From the NCBI GenBank assembly GCA_004154925.1, contig QJNS01000105.1, forward strand, positions 186,001 to 250,000: a DNA stretch of 64,000 bases, read 5' to 3'. Below the pieces are notes generated by a model. The model worked only from the letters and a program-made list of their open reading frames with translations, did not search any database and had not been told where the DNA came from. Shown piece by piece: positions 1 through 11,279 of this stretch. A program made the translations under genes and the position numbers. This stretch comes from Monosporascus cannonballus (taxonomy: Eukaryota; Ascomycota; Sordariomycetes; Xylariales). The stretch's first letter is position 1. Each line of letters starts with the position of its first letter.

Positions 1-534
1 TTTTAATTAGTAATTATTTTTTGAAATTTTCTTAATAATTTTATATAAACCGATATATTTGAAATTAAGTTTTTTATTAGGTTTTTTTGTTTGAATATTT
101 TTAGTGGCGAAATAAACCATTTCCTTTTTTTTGAAAATTAATCCTTTTAACCTTTTTTGGTTATAATACTTATTTATTTGGTTCCGTACGAATTTTAATT
201 CTATTTTTATTTTTTGATATAATTATTATAATTATTCCGACGTAAGGATTATTTTGATATTAACTGGACCGTTATTGCGCGTTTTTTTGTAAATTTCTGA
301 AATAAAACCAAAATTCGCGTTAAATAATATTATTTTAATATTTTTATAATAATTGGTGTTATAAGCCAATTGCGCAATAAGTAATTTTTTAATTTAATTA
401 TTTTGTTTATAATTAATATAATATCGTAAATAAACTTTTAACGTTTAATTTAACCGTTCCGTTTGTTTATTCGTTTAAGGTTTAAATACGTTAAATAATT
501 TATGGTTTAGGCCAATTTATGTTATAAGGCCTTA

Positions 535-777
535 TTAAAATTTCGAAATAAATATTATTTTTTTATTTAAGATAATTTCGTATAATAATCCGTATATGCT
601 AAAAATATTTTTGAAAAAGATATACGTTATTTGTTTTGCGTTAATATTTTTATGATAAGGTAAAAAATAGGAAAACTTTGTAAACCGATTAATAATAACG
701 AAAATGCTATCGTAATGTACTTTTGTCGCTGGATTTTCGGATAAAGGAAATTTAATAATAAAATCCATAATAACCAA
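535..777 (-). pseudogene. Integrase core fragment of element 1
   Basis: An 80-codon open stretch resembling the start of the Ty3/Gypsy integrase catalytic core: an MDFI..LP block, then YDSI.VI..RFTK.S.F.P, then a GL..EII.....FISKF block. The first catalytic Asp is expected in the strand ending IVDRFTK; here it reads INRFTK, so the Asp has become Asn (a G-to-A change). In life the enzyme would insert the cDNA copy into the chromosome. The frame is lost on both sides, so this is a relic. Confidence 0.8.
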
Positions 778-1969
778 ATCCTAAGGTTTTTTTAAAATTA
801 ATAGTAATTATAATTTTTTATAAGGCTTATATTATTACGCCTTAATTTTATTATAAAAGTTATATTATCGTCGTATTTTTTAAATTATTATTTTTATTTT
901 AAAAAAGGAATATATATATTAAAATTGTTTTAAAGTTTTATGGATTTCTGGATATCCATATAATTAATATTTGTATATGTTTCGTACCAAATTTATTTAA
1001 TATTTTTCTGGAATTTGTATTTTGTTTATTTTTTGGTTTTTTAAGAGATTATTATTATATTATTGGATTTTTTGATATATATCTAAAGGTATTACCCGGA
1101 TTATTATAATTTATTATAAACGTAAATATTTTTTTGTGGTAATATCGAAAATTATGTAATTAATTTTAATTAATTTTTTTTCGAAATTTGATCGCCTGTT
1201 TAAGGCGTCCATTTTGTTATTTTTTGAACCTTTTTTATGGATAATAACGAAATCGAAGTTCGCCAACTTTTTTGTATATCGTAGTTATCGTTTTGTAAGT
1301 TTTTTGGTTATGGTAAATCGGGTAAAATTTTAATGATCCGTATAAACTTTAACCTGGTGTAAATTTCTTTTTAAGAAATGCTTAAATTTGCGGAATGCCA
1401 TAATAATAGCCATAAATTTTTTATTTGGAATACCGTAATTAAATTCGGTTCCTTTTAATTTATATAAGAAAAATATAATAAGATGTAATTTACTTTAATT
1501 ATTTTGCTATTTGATTACGGCGCTTAACGTATAATCCGAAATATCGGTTTTTAATTTAACGGGGCGTATTAGATTGTATATAATTAATATTAGCTTATTA
1601 GTAATTATATTTTTGATTTTTTAAAATGTTTTTTTTGTTTTTAATGTCCATTTGAATTCTTTTTTTTTTGGTAAGATTAATTAGGGGTATGGTTATTTTG
1701 CTAAAGTTTCGAATAAATTTCCTATAATAGTTGGCAAATCTAAGGAATACCTATATTTCCTTAACTGTATTTGGTGTTTTTTATTCCGTAATTATAATAA
1801 TTTTTTTAAAATTTATTCTGATATATTTTAAAGTAATGATATATTCTAGATATTTTACTTTTTATTTGTAGAATTAATTTTTTTCTGCGTTAACCAATAG
1901 CTTTGCGTTTTGTAAAGCTTAAAGAACTTTATAAATATATTTTATATATATTTTTTTTATCTCTGAAAA

Positions 1970-2326
1970 AATAAGAATATTATCGAAGTAACATATAATA
2001 AAAATGTCGAGATATTCTTATAGCACATAATTTATTATTCGTTAAAAAGTTATTAATACGTTCGTAAATCCTATTAGCATAACTAAATATTTAAATAATT
2101 TGTATTTTATTTTAAAAGCTATTTTTTATTCGTATCCTTTTTTAATTTTGATAAAATTATATTTATTTTTAAAATCAAATGCTATAAACCATTTGGTTTT
2201 ATAAAAATAATTTTTTATTTTAATAATTAAGGATAATAATATTCGATTTTTAATAATAATATTATTTAATTGCCGATAATTAATTATAAATCGTAATTTC
2301 CTATTTTTCTTTAATACGAAAAACAT
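1970..2326 (-). pseudogene. Reverse transcriptase fragment of element 1
   Basis: The open part (2326-2126) shows the Gypsy reverse transcriptase block RFIINYRQLNN (ancestral LR.CVDYR.LN) and W.IAFDFKN.Y..I.I..GYE, the region of the first catalytic Asp. The same frame with stops continues to the active-site box at 1990-1979, which reads Y-F-D-N where functional enzymes have Y-L-D-D; the last Asp has become Asn. This is decayed pol and could not encode an active polymerase. Confidence 0.8.
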
Positions 2327-4599
2327 TAGGTATCCTATTAATAACTTTAAAGATTAAATTTATCCTTTTTATAACCGATCTTCTAGGTATTTTTTAAGAA
2401 TACGTAATTTGTTTCCGTTAAAGTTATAAATAAGGTAAAACTTTGTTAAAGATCCTTTTTTAAGGATTATTTTATGGTTTTATTTGCTATGTTTTAGTAA
2501 TTTTGTATTAAGTTTTTTTTTAGAAAGTTGCTTATATTTATGGTATTATGGTAATATATTAATTAAATCCTTTAACTTTTGGGGTTGCTGTTTTAAATTA
2601 TTATTTAATTACCTTAATTTTATTTTAATAATAATAACGATATGTCGTATTTTTTTAATACCTGTTTTTTTTTTATGTTTTATCCCTTTAAATAATAAAA
2701 TATCTGTTATATTTTTATACCTATATTCGTTGTTATTTTCGATCGAATAATAAGATTTTAATTTTTTTTTTATTTATTAATAAGGTATAAGACGAACCTT
2801 ACTTAATTAATCCCTTTATTAATTAGGGCCTTATATTAATATATCTATGGTTTTCTTAAAATTATATCGTAATTCCCAAATAAAACGATATCGAAATTAA
2901 TTATTTAATATCGTTTTTTAACAAAAATCTCAAAATAATTAATTTCGTATAAAATTTTTCTGTTATCGTAAACGAAATCCTGACTTTCGGCGTTTGTCGC
3001 TATATAAGATTTTAACTTATATTTCCATAATAATTTAAATTCGTTAACCATATTCGGTATAATATAGTTTCTGCTTAAAGTTCCGTAATCCATTATTACG
3101 GTATACCAATACGTTCCGATTCGTATATTTAAAGTAATAAAGTTATTAATAATTTTTATTATTGCGTTTAAAACCTTTTTTAAAAATTTTTCTTAATTCC
3201 TTTAAGTTTTGTTATTTTGCGGTTTTTTTACAGGTAACTTTTTTCTTTTAATTTTTGTTCGAATTTGTCGAGTTTTATTTGTATTTCTTTATATAACGCG
3301 TTAAGTTATTATATTTATTGTTTTTATCGGCGTATTGTTCCTTTAAGTTATATTAATTATTCTTAATTTTGTTATAATTCTTTTCCTTATTAAGTAAATT
3401 ATTTCTTAATATGGCGTATAGCTTTTTATTAAATTTTATCCCTTTTTTACTGGAGATTTTATATAAATTATTAAAGTTATTTTTTTAAAATTTATCGTTT
3501 ATTAAAATCTATAATAAATATTAACTGGAAATAAAAATCTGTAATAACTTTTTAGTAATACTTTTTTATCGTACGCTGGATTAATTCCTTTTTTATTTGG
3601 TGGTTATATTACTCGTAATAATAAAAAGGGTTTTTTTACGGATATTATTTTTCTTTTGGTTAATTCTTTATTGTAACCAATTAAAGAAAATTATCTTTAG
3701 GGGTTATGGATCGAAAATATTAATATTATTATTTGTTATTTTTGTTATTTTTTATTTTGTTAAAAAAATTAAATCTTTTATAATATATTCGGGTAATTTT
3801 ATTATGGATATATCGTTTCCACTTTTTATGGGCAGGACAATTTTATTATTTGTAATAAATAATATATATCTTGCCGTATTAATTAGGGATTCCAGGACAA
3901 ATTTTTATTATTTAGCCCTAGTACTTTTCTAATTATCCTTTAAAGATATTCCGTTTTTCCTTAATTACTTATTAAGTTAAGTTTTTAACTTTTCGCATCC
4001 CTTATTATATTTTTTGTTATGGGGGGCCTGGTATATATTTAGGTCGAATTATGTTAATAAGTTTACCTTTTTTTTTTAATTTTCCTTAAATTATCTTTTA
4101 GGTATAAACTTCCAGTTATTTCTTTATGGCTTTTTGGGCAAAAGGCATTTATAGGCCTTATGCCCTTTTTTTCCGTAATTATAACATTTAATTTAATTCT
4201 AATCCTTTTTATAAGTAGCTCCCAGTTTTATAAGGCCCGGTTTAATGCCGTAAGAAATATTATTACGCTAAGGAACGTTAATATTAGCCGTATACCAAAA
4301 TTTATTATTATGCTTTCCTTTAATACTTTTCGTATGCCAGATATATTATCGATTATTAATTTTAATTGCTATAATAATATAATTTAATAAATAATTAAGT
4401 TAATTTAATTTAAAAAATTTTTCTTATATTTTTTTTTTCAAGCCGTCGAAAAACTTAGCCATTAATGCTTTTTATCTTTAATTTAGCTTAAATGCCAACT
4501 AAATAAGTATGCTGCCGTATTTGGATACCGATTTTTTTTATCGTAATTATTAGATCTATATTTCGGCTTTTATTTTTTCGTTTATTATTCCGAATATTT

Positions 4600-5220
4600 T
4601 CGTTAACGTTTATTTAAATTATTCGTAATTATTATATATCCGTATTATTTCCGGGTTGCGTTTTTCGATTAACAAGGTAACGTATTTTTTTATAACCGGT
4701 TTAAATTAAATGGTTGTATTTCCGGTAAATCGTTTAACCGCGAACTTAATTCATATAATAAGCGTAATAAATCAAATAGGAAAATACCTAAAGTACGTTC
4801 GGTATTAGGTTAAAAATAATTATAGTTTAATCGAAATTTTATTAAAGGATTTTGGCTTAAAAAATTTAAGGATTTTTCCTGGTTCCTTGGTGGAATTTAG
4901 CTAAATAATTTGGTTCGGCCGAAAAAGTTTTCCGGTTTCGGGAATTTTCTTTTTTTTTTAAGTTTTTTATGGGTAATTTAGAAAAACGTAATAAGGTTAT
5001 TTTTGTTTTGTTTAAGCTAAATAATGCGTTCGTTTATAGCATCCAGGCGTCGAAAAACTTCCTTTCGAAAAAGGCGAAATTATTCCTTTTCTTCCTTGGA
5101 TTTTATTTTAGTATTAGGATTTTTAGGGATTTGGTAAATAAGCTATTCGGGTTATTTATTAATAAATATAATGTCGGCGGTATTATTCAAAATTTAACGG
5201 TATTACTAAATAAAAATTTG
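4600..5220 (-). pseudogene. Gag remnant of element 1
   Basis: Read on the minus strand through TAA/TAG stops, this gives a Gag-like stretch with the fungal Gypsy pattern (F.T.YR.YFRYFP..F......IKFAV.RF.GN). Gag would form the virus-like particle. Its position at the 5' end of the minus-strand element and before pol fits. Open frames on the plus strand here are by-products of AT-rich sequence. No zinc knuckle was located. Confidence 0.5.
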
Positions 5221-5223
5221 TAA

Positions 5224-5454
5224 TGTATAACGGCTAAGTTAATTAATTAATTATTAAACCTAAATCGTATGGGTTTATATTAACAGGAATATCGTAGGAA
5301 TCTGAATAATAAATATAGTAAGTATTACGTTTCGTAATATTAAAAGTATTTTGGATAACAAATTATTATTGTAAACTGGTATTATCTAGATTATGGAACT
5401 AACGAATATATATATCTGTATATCCTTTTACTGGCTCGCTTTTGCTTATTAACA
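5224..5454 (-). repeat. Possible 5' LTR of element 1
   Basis: The segment starts TGTATAAC and ends TTAACA on the plus strand, so on the element's strand it would begin TGTTAA and end ATACA, the usual TG..CA form. It lies just outside the gag remnant and ends where base composition changes. A longer alternative ending at 5604 (..CATAACA) is also possible. The partner LTR is outside the window, so neither choice can be proved. Confidence 0.3.
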
Positions 5455-5832
5455 ACCACTAAATAGGGCTTAGTCGTGCTCCGTGAGCGTTAATGGTGCT
5501 TAAAGAGCACCGTTAAGCACTGATTACGTGACCTGACCCACTTGGGTCCTGTTTCCGGTCCAGGGCGACCGTTTCCGAGACCCGAAACGTGTTGGGTCAT
5601 AACAAAATTACGTCGGGTTTACTCGGTCGACAAAGCGGGTTATTAAGCTAAACCCCAGTATGGCCAAGATCCTAAAGCAACGCCTTAAAGAACTTAAATG
5701 GGAAATCGAAGCCGTAAAACTTATTTCCCATGCTTTCCAGGCAATAGAAAGGTTAAAGTACGTTCTTTATACCCATACCCTTACGTAGCCGTACTAATCT
5801 GCAGCAGGTATCGGCAATAGTATGAGGAACTT
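5455..5832. other. Balanced-composition DNA upstream of the Clr5/TPR-type gene
   Basis: A non-repetitive stretch of normal GC content. Around 5487-5520 there is an inverted repeat with arms GTGCTTAA and TTAAGCAC. An ATG at 5660 opens a 42-codon frame rich in Lys and Leu, in a different frame from the TPR-type protein downstream. It could be a first exon (an intron would then lie between about 5740 and 5830) or chance. Confidence 0.4.
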
Positions 5833-6612
5833 TTGCCCGTACTGGATTATGTATTTTCCCATCACGTTAACTCGGAAACTTTTTTTCGGCTTAAACTGCC
5901 CCATCTTAAGCAATTTTTCGAAACTGTTATTTCGGTTTCGTATTTCCGGGATCACATATGGAAAACTAAATCTTTAAGGGTAGCATCTTATGCGTTATTA
6001 GCCTTAGGGGCTAGCGAATTTCCGGAATAAGGATTATTAAAGGCTAGATTCAGAATCAGGGAAGTATATGTCGCGTACTTATACGGTACACCATCGCCGG
6101 GAAGTAATTTTACTTTTCCAATATACGACGCTCGGAACAACGCGTTTTCCGCGAATTATTTTATCTTAAAAACACGGGAATGCGTACGGTCAAATGCTTT
6201 AACGCTTGCCTTAAAGCACTTATTACAGTATAAAAACATATAGGGAAAGAAATGCTTTACGTTACAGAAGCTTATGAACGAAAAGGTCCAGCTTATGCGG
6301 GCACGGTTATGTCGACTTAACGGAAACTTTAGGGGGGCCTTTCCGGGCTTGCAAGGGCTTAATATGCAGGATAGCCAGGCTGTTTCGCTCCTTGGAGCCG
6401 TCCTATGCGAGCTGGGCCGATATAACGAAGCGATCGAGCGGCTTTAGCGACATCGAACCCTAAAAGCGGTACCCCCCGCGACTTGCCGGTTTCAGTTAGC
6501 ATATGCAAATGCCTGCATATGCAAATACATGCATAACTATTTACGGCACGGGCGTTTCGATCAACGCGTTCTGCAGGAAAGTAAACAGATCTTCCAGGCC
6601 CTCCAATCCGAC
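5833..6612 (+). pseudogene. Clr5/TPR-type protein, 5' part, split by element A
   Basis: A single plus-strand frame runs from 5833 to 6612 and continues at 32568, once element A and one CCGAC copy are removed. Read through three TAA/TAG stops (6028, 6241, 6445, all where Gln fits), it shows an FSANYFILKTRE segment, an LQKLMNEKVQLMRARLCR helix and a TPR-like helix pair (LLGAVLCELGRYNEAIERL). This is the C-terminal repeat region found in fungal proteins that carry an N-terminal Clr5 DNA-binding domain, as I remember the family. The Clr5 domain itself was not found upstream. The target-site copy CCGAC at 6608-6612 is part of a codon pair. Inference: a functional gene was first cut by a retrotransposon, and both were then RIP-mutated. 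Confidence 0.7.
6608..6612. repeat. Target-site duplication of element A, left copy (CCGAC)
   Basis: CCGAC directly before the LTR start TGTTGCG; the same five bases follow the right LTR at 32563-32567. Five-bp duplications are normal for Ty3/Gypsy integrases. Confidence 0.95.
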
Positions 6613-7043
6613 TGTTGCGTTCAGAAGGGACTCCACTAGGCCCAAAGGAGGCCCAGGAAGTTGGAGACGCTCGGGATCTCCACCTTCCATCGGATAAACC
6701 TCGGGTCTCTGTCAATCTCCAGAGATACCAGGAGACTCGTGGACGACAGATACCATGGTTTCTCGAGATCCCCAGAGACCATAAAAGACATAAAGAATAA
6801 AAAGGATATATAAGGTTTGGGTTTCTTATGTAAATAGTTACTTACTTAATTTTTTGTTCCTTAGCTATTAATCTAAGCTTTTAACTAAAGGTAACTGTAC
6901 CGTTCTTTGATTAAAAAAGGAATACCTTAAAATTTTCTTAACGAATATATTAAATTATTTTTCGTTTTATTATTACCTGCAAATTAAAACCTTTTTCGGA
7001 TACTACTTATATTTCCAGGTAAATATATAATAGGTTTATTATA
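6613..7043 (+). repeat. 5' LTR of element A (431 bp)
   Basis: Starts TGTTGCGTTC, ends GTTTATTATA (TACA in the less mutated 3' copy). A TATA-like box GATATATAAGG is near 6805-6815. From this box to the end it resembles the LTRs of elements 2-4; before it (U3) it is unrelated to them. Differences from the 3' LTR are almost all C/T or G/A changes. No TGG-type tRNA primer site follows directly; the leader starts TTTTGATAGC. Confidence 0.92.
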
Positions 7044-7435
7044 TTTTGATAGCTTTTTAATTAATAGCTGACGAATGGTTTAAGGCCTAATTAGGCATAA
7101 GCTTTTCTGAACTTAATGCAAATAATAACATAAAATAACGTTCAGAAAATAAATAGCATATCCGATCCCCGTTATTAATTAGTAAAAAATTAATAACAAA
7201 ATTAGATAATTTATTACTTATTGAAAAAATTCTTTAGCTGATAAATAATATGGCATCCCTTATTACTAGATTTTAGGAAAACCTTTTTTCTTTTTAACCC
7301 TAATAATAACCTTTATCCGTAAGGGAAATAATTAAGGTATAAAGAAATAAAATAAGTAAAAAGAAAAAAAAATATCCGGCTAGAAAATAAAAAGAAAAAA
7401 TATTAAAGCGTTTAACTAAAGAAAAAGAACTTATT

Positions 7436-8500
7436 ATGGAAGAACGATTGGACCTTTTGGCCCAAAAGGTCAAAAGCCTAAAAAAAGAGAATATTCGGTT
7501 TACCAAAGAAAGAAAACCGGTTTTTCCATAATTTGGCTTTTTAAGGGGACGAAGCCAAGGGGCTGGTTACCAACCATTTTCGTTAAATATAAGATAAGCA
7601 CCAGAAAAAATTTCGATTTTATTATTGTTCGGCGTAAACCGGATACAGGAAGGAATTGTTTTACCCCCTGGTTATTACGGAATGCCAAATGTCAAAGGCT
7701 ATAAGTTAATTCCCCTTAAATTTTACGATAAATCAAAAAATCTTAATGGATTTTTGGTTTAAGCTAGATTTTACCTTAAGTTTTACGAAAATTCTTTAAC
7801 GGAAAATTATTAAAAGGTAATAGTTATTTTTTAATTATTAACCGGACAAATCCGGAAATGGTTCGAACTTATTTTAACGGATTATTTTGAAAAATATCCA
7901 AAAAAATCTTGAAATTTTATTAATTATGTTTTTAATAAATACGGTTATTTTGAAAAACGAATATGGGTTTTATTCGGAAATCCTAATAAGGAATAATATA
8001 TAATTAAATAATTTTATCTTTTTTGCTAAATTAAATTAATATCTAAATATACGACCGAATTTAACCATTTAATAATTATTTTAAATTTACCCGAAAGTAC
8101 GTTATTTTATTTTTATTATAATGGCTTAAAACTTTAAATTAAGAACGAGATATATATAGAATCCAAAATGGGATTTTTTGCAAAATATACCGATAAAGTT
8201 ATTATTGCCGACCGTCGTATTTTTAATCGGTATTTCGAAAAGAAAAGAACCGGTAAACGAAATGATAATAAGGGTTTTAATAACCGAATTAAAAAGGATA
8301 AGGGCAAGCCTTAAAAAAAAATGAATTCCGTTTTAAAAAAGCCTAAAAAAGATAAATCCAAAATGAAATGTTTTAATTATGGCAAAAAAGGATATTTTAA
8401 AAACGAATGCCGTTTTCCCGTTAAAAGGAATTTTAAAAAAGGAAGAATTTTTCAACCCTAGAAAAAAGTAAAAATAACTAAATAAGAAACCGACAATAAG
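7436..8500 (+). pseudogene. Gag of element A
   Basis: ATG at 7436 opens a coiled-coil-like start (MEERLDLLAQKVKSLKKE). Reading through stops and frame changes, a capsid-type segment with IRKWFELILTDYFEKYP lies near 7850-7910. A CCHC zinc knuckle is at about 8369-8413, in the form C-F-N-Y-G-K-K-G-Y-F-K-N-E-C, where the second Cys and the His have become Tyr (TGT/CAT decay). Gag packages the RNA. It precedes the protease, as usual in Gypsy elements. Confidence 0.75.
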
Positions 8501-8559
8501 GCAGAAGAAAAAAAGAAAAAAGTTAATTCGATTTCCTCCTAGCCAGAATTTATTATTAC

Positions 8560-10068
8560 CATAACCATTTAAATTCCGAACGATATCCCAGAATACGAAA
8601 ATTATTTAATTTACCAGGATTTTAAGGTTAAAGCCTATAAATATTACCTAGGATAAATAGCTTTCAAAATAGCTATAAAGTTAAGATATTAATATTATTT
8701 TAATTCCCAGAAATATAAGATATATATAAAGGACGGTTAATTTCGACCAGATACCAATAATTATGGATAGTTATTTCCGGAACTTTATAAGTTCCCAAAA
8801 TATATTATTTATTAAAAAATGTTATCGGTAAACCCTTATAACCTGTTATATTTTATTGCTTATTATCAAAATAATTATTTCGTTTATTTCCGAACCAAAA
8901 AAAATAATAACTTTTAGCCCGGATGAAATAATAAGATCTTTACCGAATTAGATAATAAATATCGATATATAAAAACCTTACGATAACCAGAATATTTAAG
9001 GTCTTATTATTTATACCCCGAATTAAAACGGAATTAAAAGGCCATATCGTAAAGATATTTATGTTATTTTCCGATATTTTACGTCCAATATGAGTTCCTA
9101 GATATGGGAATACCTTTTTTGGAAAATTACTTTTCTGCTCCCATGACCTAAAAGATACGGAACAAAAGGGTAAGCCAAGAAAAGAACCAGATTTTGAAGC
9201 CCCAGTGCAAGTACGGCAAGAAAATATGGTTCCGGTATAAAAATAACCAGTGTACCAAATATGCTGTTAGAAAAGTTTGCGAATAAAAGTTCGTTTAAGT
9301 CGGAAATTATTAAAAATCAAAAAATTATAAAGGCTTTTAAAAATAAGGTATCGAAAAGCCTTAATCGACAAGACTTTATGCGAAGTAACGAAAAGAACGC
9401 GTAGTTAAATTAAGATCTTTTTCCGATATAAAAGCAAGGTACTTAAGGCCATAATTAATTCCGGAATAAAAAGTAATTTTATTTCCTCCGTAATAACGGA
9501 AAAATATTAAATTCCCTGGAAATATAAGTTAAAATTTTACAAATTGCGTATGGTGGACGGCAACCTATTTACTTACGAAAATGGACGAGTTTTTCGAAAA
9601 ACGGAAAAACTTCCAATATAAATTTAAGGATATTAAAAATGCGTTTTACTAGATATCGTTAACATTTCCGGATACGACATTATCCTAAAAATATTTTGGT
9701 TTTATTTTAGTAATTTATAAATTAATTAAAAAAAGCGAATATTTTCTTAGGACGAAATGCCAAATAAAAATAATCGAGAAATTTGTTATATTATTAAGGA
9801 AATACGGGTTTTTAATTAGATTTTTACGGTACCTTTAAAGTATTAAGGATTTAAAAAATTATTTAAAGATAAAAAAAATTACGAACTACCGCTATACGGT
9901 TAATGGGACCACCGGATATTTATTAAAAAAGGGCATTATCCTAAGTTTTACAAAATTTATTATATAAACCCAAAAAAATTAAAAACTTTATGGAAAAGCA
10001 TATAATTAAATTTAAAAAAAGGATATATTTAATTTTCTAATTCCCCTGCTAGATATTTAGTCCTTATA
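8560..10068 (+). pseudogene. Pol 5' part of element A (protease to start of reverse transcriptase)
   Basis: Decayed coding sequence after gag. A retropepsin-like motif, (L)KA.INSG.KSNFIS, lies near 9440-9490; the active-site Asp of the D-S/T-G triplet has become Asn. The first reverse transcriptase block starts near 9960 and is cut at 10068 by the insertion of element 2. The remaining polymerase, RNase H and integrase of this element are not in the window. Confidence 0.7.
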
Positions 10069-10484
10069 TGTAACGAACCTGTTATACATCCACCTGGAGG
10101 TATAAGCAATATCCGAAAAGGGTCTTGATTTGCAGGTAACAATAAGGCGAAAAATGATTTAATGATCTGTTCGTTAAAAAGATTTAAGTACTTTTCCCTT
10201 AATTAAAGAACGGTGCAATTACCTCTGACTAAAAGCTTAGATTAATAGCTAAGGAACGAAATTAGGTAGGTACTATTTATATAAAAGACCGATTTATTAT
10301 ATATCCCAATTTTTAAAGTGAATGTATTGTGGATCTATATGATTTATGTAATTTGGTTAAATTACTTAAATCATTTAGATGACGGAACAAATTAAGTTTC
10401 CCTGTCCGGAATTTAGTTGTAATAGGTCCGCGCTAGGCCTTAAAAGTAAGTTTTTTAAAGGTAGGAACCCTGGTTCCTATAATA
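10069..10484 (-). repeat. 3' LTR of element 2 (416 bp)
   Basis: Same sequence family and length as the LTRs of elements 3 and 4. Plus-strand start TGTAACGAACC; end CCTATAATA, which is CCTGTAACA in the least mutated copy at 31671. A TATA-like box is shared with element A, but the U3 part is different. Confidence 0.92.
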
Positions 10485-10667
10485 TTATTTCTTTTTTCCA
10501 AGGATCTTTGTCCTAAAGATAAAAACCGTAAGTAGCCGCTTTTTAATAACTAAAAAGATTTCCCTTAAAGCCTTTGTTAACCTTTATTATAACAGATCGT
10601 ATTTAAAAAAAAAGAATTGCAATTAAATTAACGTAAGTCCCGTAATAAACGCGTTAATTTTATTAAG

Positions 10668-11218
10668 ATGTTCGGTTCCTAAGTTATTTCGTATTTAAAT
10701 TATTTTCATTTTAAGGAGCCCGATTGTTTTTATTTGGTTAATATCCCGAGTTATAATTATTATACCCGCCGTTAACGCCCGTCCTATAACGTGCTGGCTA
10801 TGAACTTATTAGTTAAAATTGGGGAGGAAAAAATACGTTTATAAAAAGAATAGCGCGAAATATAAAACTTTTTAATGGCGTATTAGGAGGCTGCCGAAAA
10901 AAAAATAAGGGAATTCGTTAATCGGTTAAAACGTTTTTAATTGTAATAAGATATTCTTAATAAAAAGGCCTTTATAATCTTAAAGGAGGGGTATAAATTA
11001 GATTAATTGGAAAAGTAGGAAAAGTTAAAAAAAAAAACGTTATCGCGTTAAAGCGGAATAAGTATAACTTATTTCGGAGATAGACGCCATCGTAAAGGCG
11101 TTTATTTTTTTCGATTGGAATGCCGTAAGGCTAAATTTAAGCGGGGGACCGTTATCGTTTACGACCTTAGCTACATTAAAAACGGTTAATTAGGATTCTG
11201 GCGGTAAAACGTCTTAAT
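10668..11218 (+). pseudogene. Antisense ORF in the 3' internal region of element 2
   Basis: On the strand opposite to gag-pol, an ATG at 10668 opens about 180 codons if TAA/TAG are read through. The product would have an N-terminal stretch ending near NYYTRR, a long charged coiled coil (GEEKIRLQKE, EKKIREFVNRLKRF) and a C-terminal block ISEIDAIVKAFIFFDWNAV..NLSGG. A poly-A run near 11030 may hide a small frame shift. Equivalent frames exist in elements 3 and 4. Not a standard Gypsy protein; I do not recognise it. It could be a captured host gene or a lineage-specific accessory gene. Confidence 0.5.
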
Positions 11219-11279
11219 TAGGTTTATCGTATTCGTTAAGTAATTAAGTAATTTCCATATATTATTTTTATATAAATAT

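Larger units (their letters stand above)
1..5454 (-). mobile_element. Ty3/Gypsy LTR retrotransposon (element 1), RIP-decayed, 3' part outside window
   Basis: A Gypsy element read on the minus strand, with Gag remnants at about 5200-4600, reverse transcriptase around 2330-1970 and integrase around 777-535. It continues past the left edge. The DNA is extremely AT-rich with almost no CpA, and every frame is broken, as expected for RIP. Its Gag and pol differ clearly from the nested family at 6.6-32.6 kb, so it is a second Gypsy lineage. The right end lies where AT-rich sequence gives way to balanced sequence, near 5450. Gypsy identity is sure; the exact right end is not. Confidence 0.85.

Noticed and set aside
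6359..6800. Open frames on both strands around the left LTR of element A
   Set aside because: They cross the host gene/LTR junction and do not continue any recognised protein.
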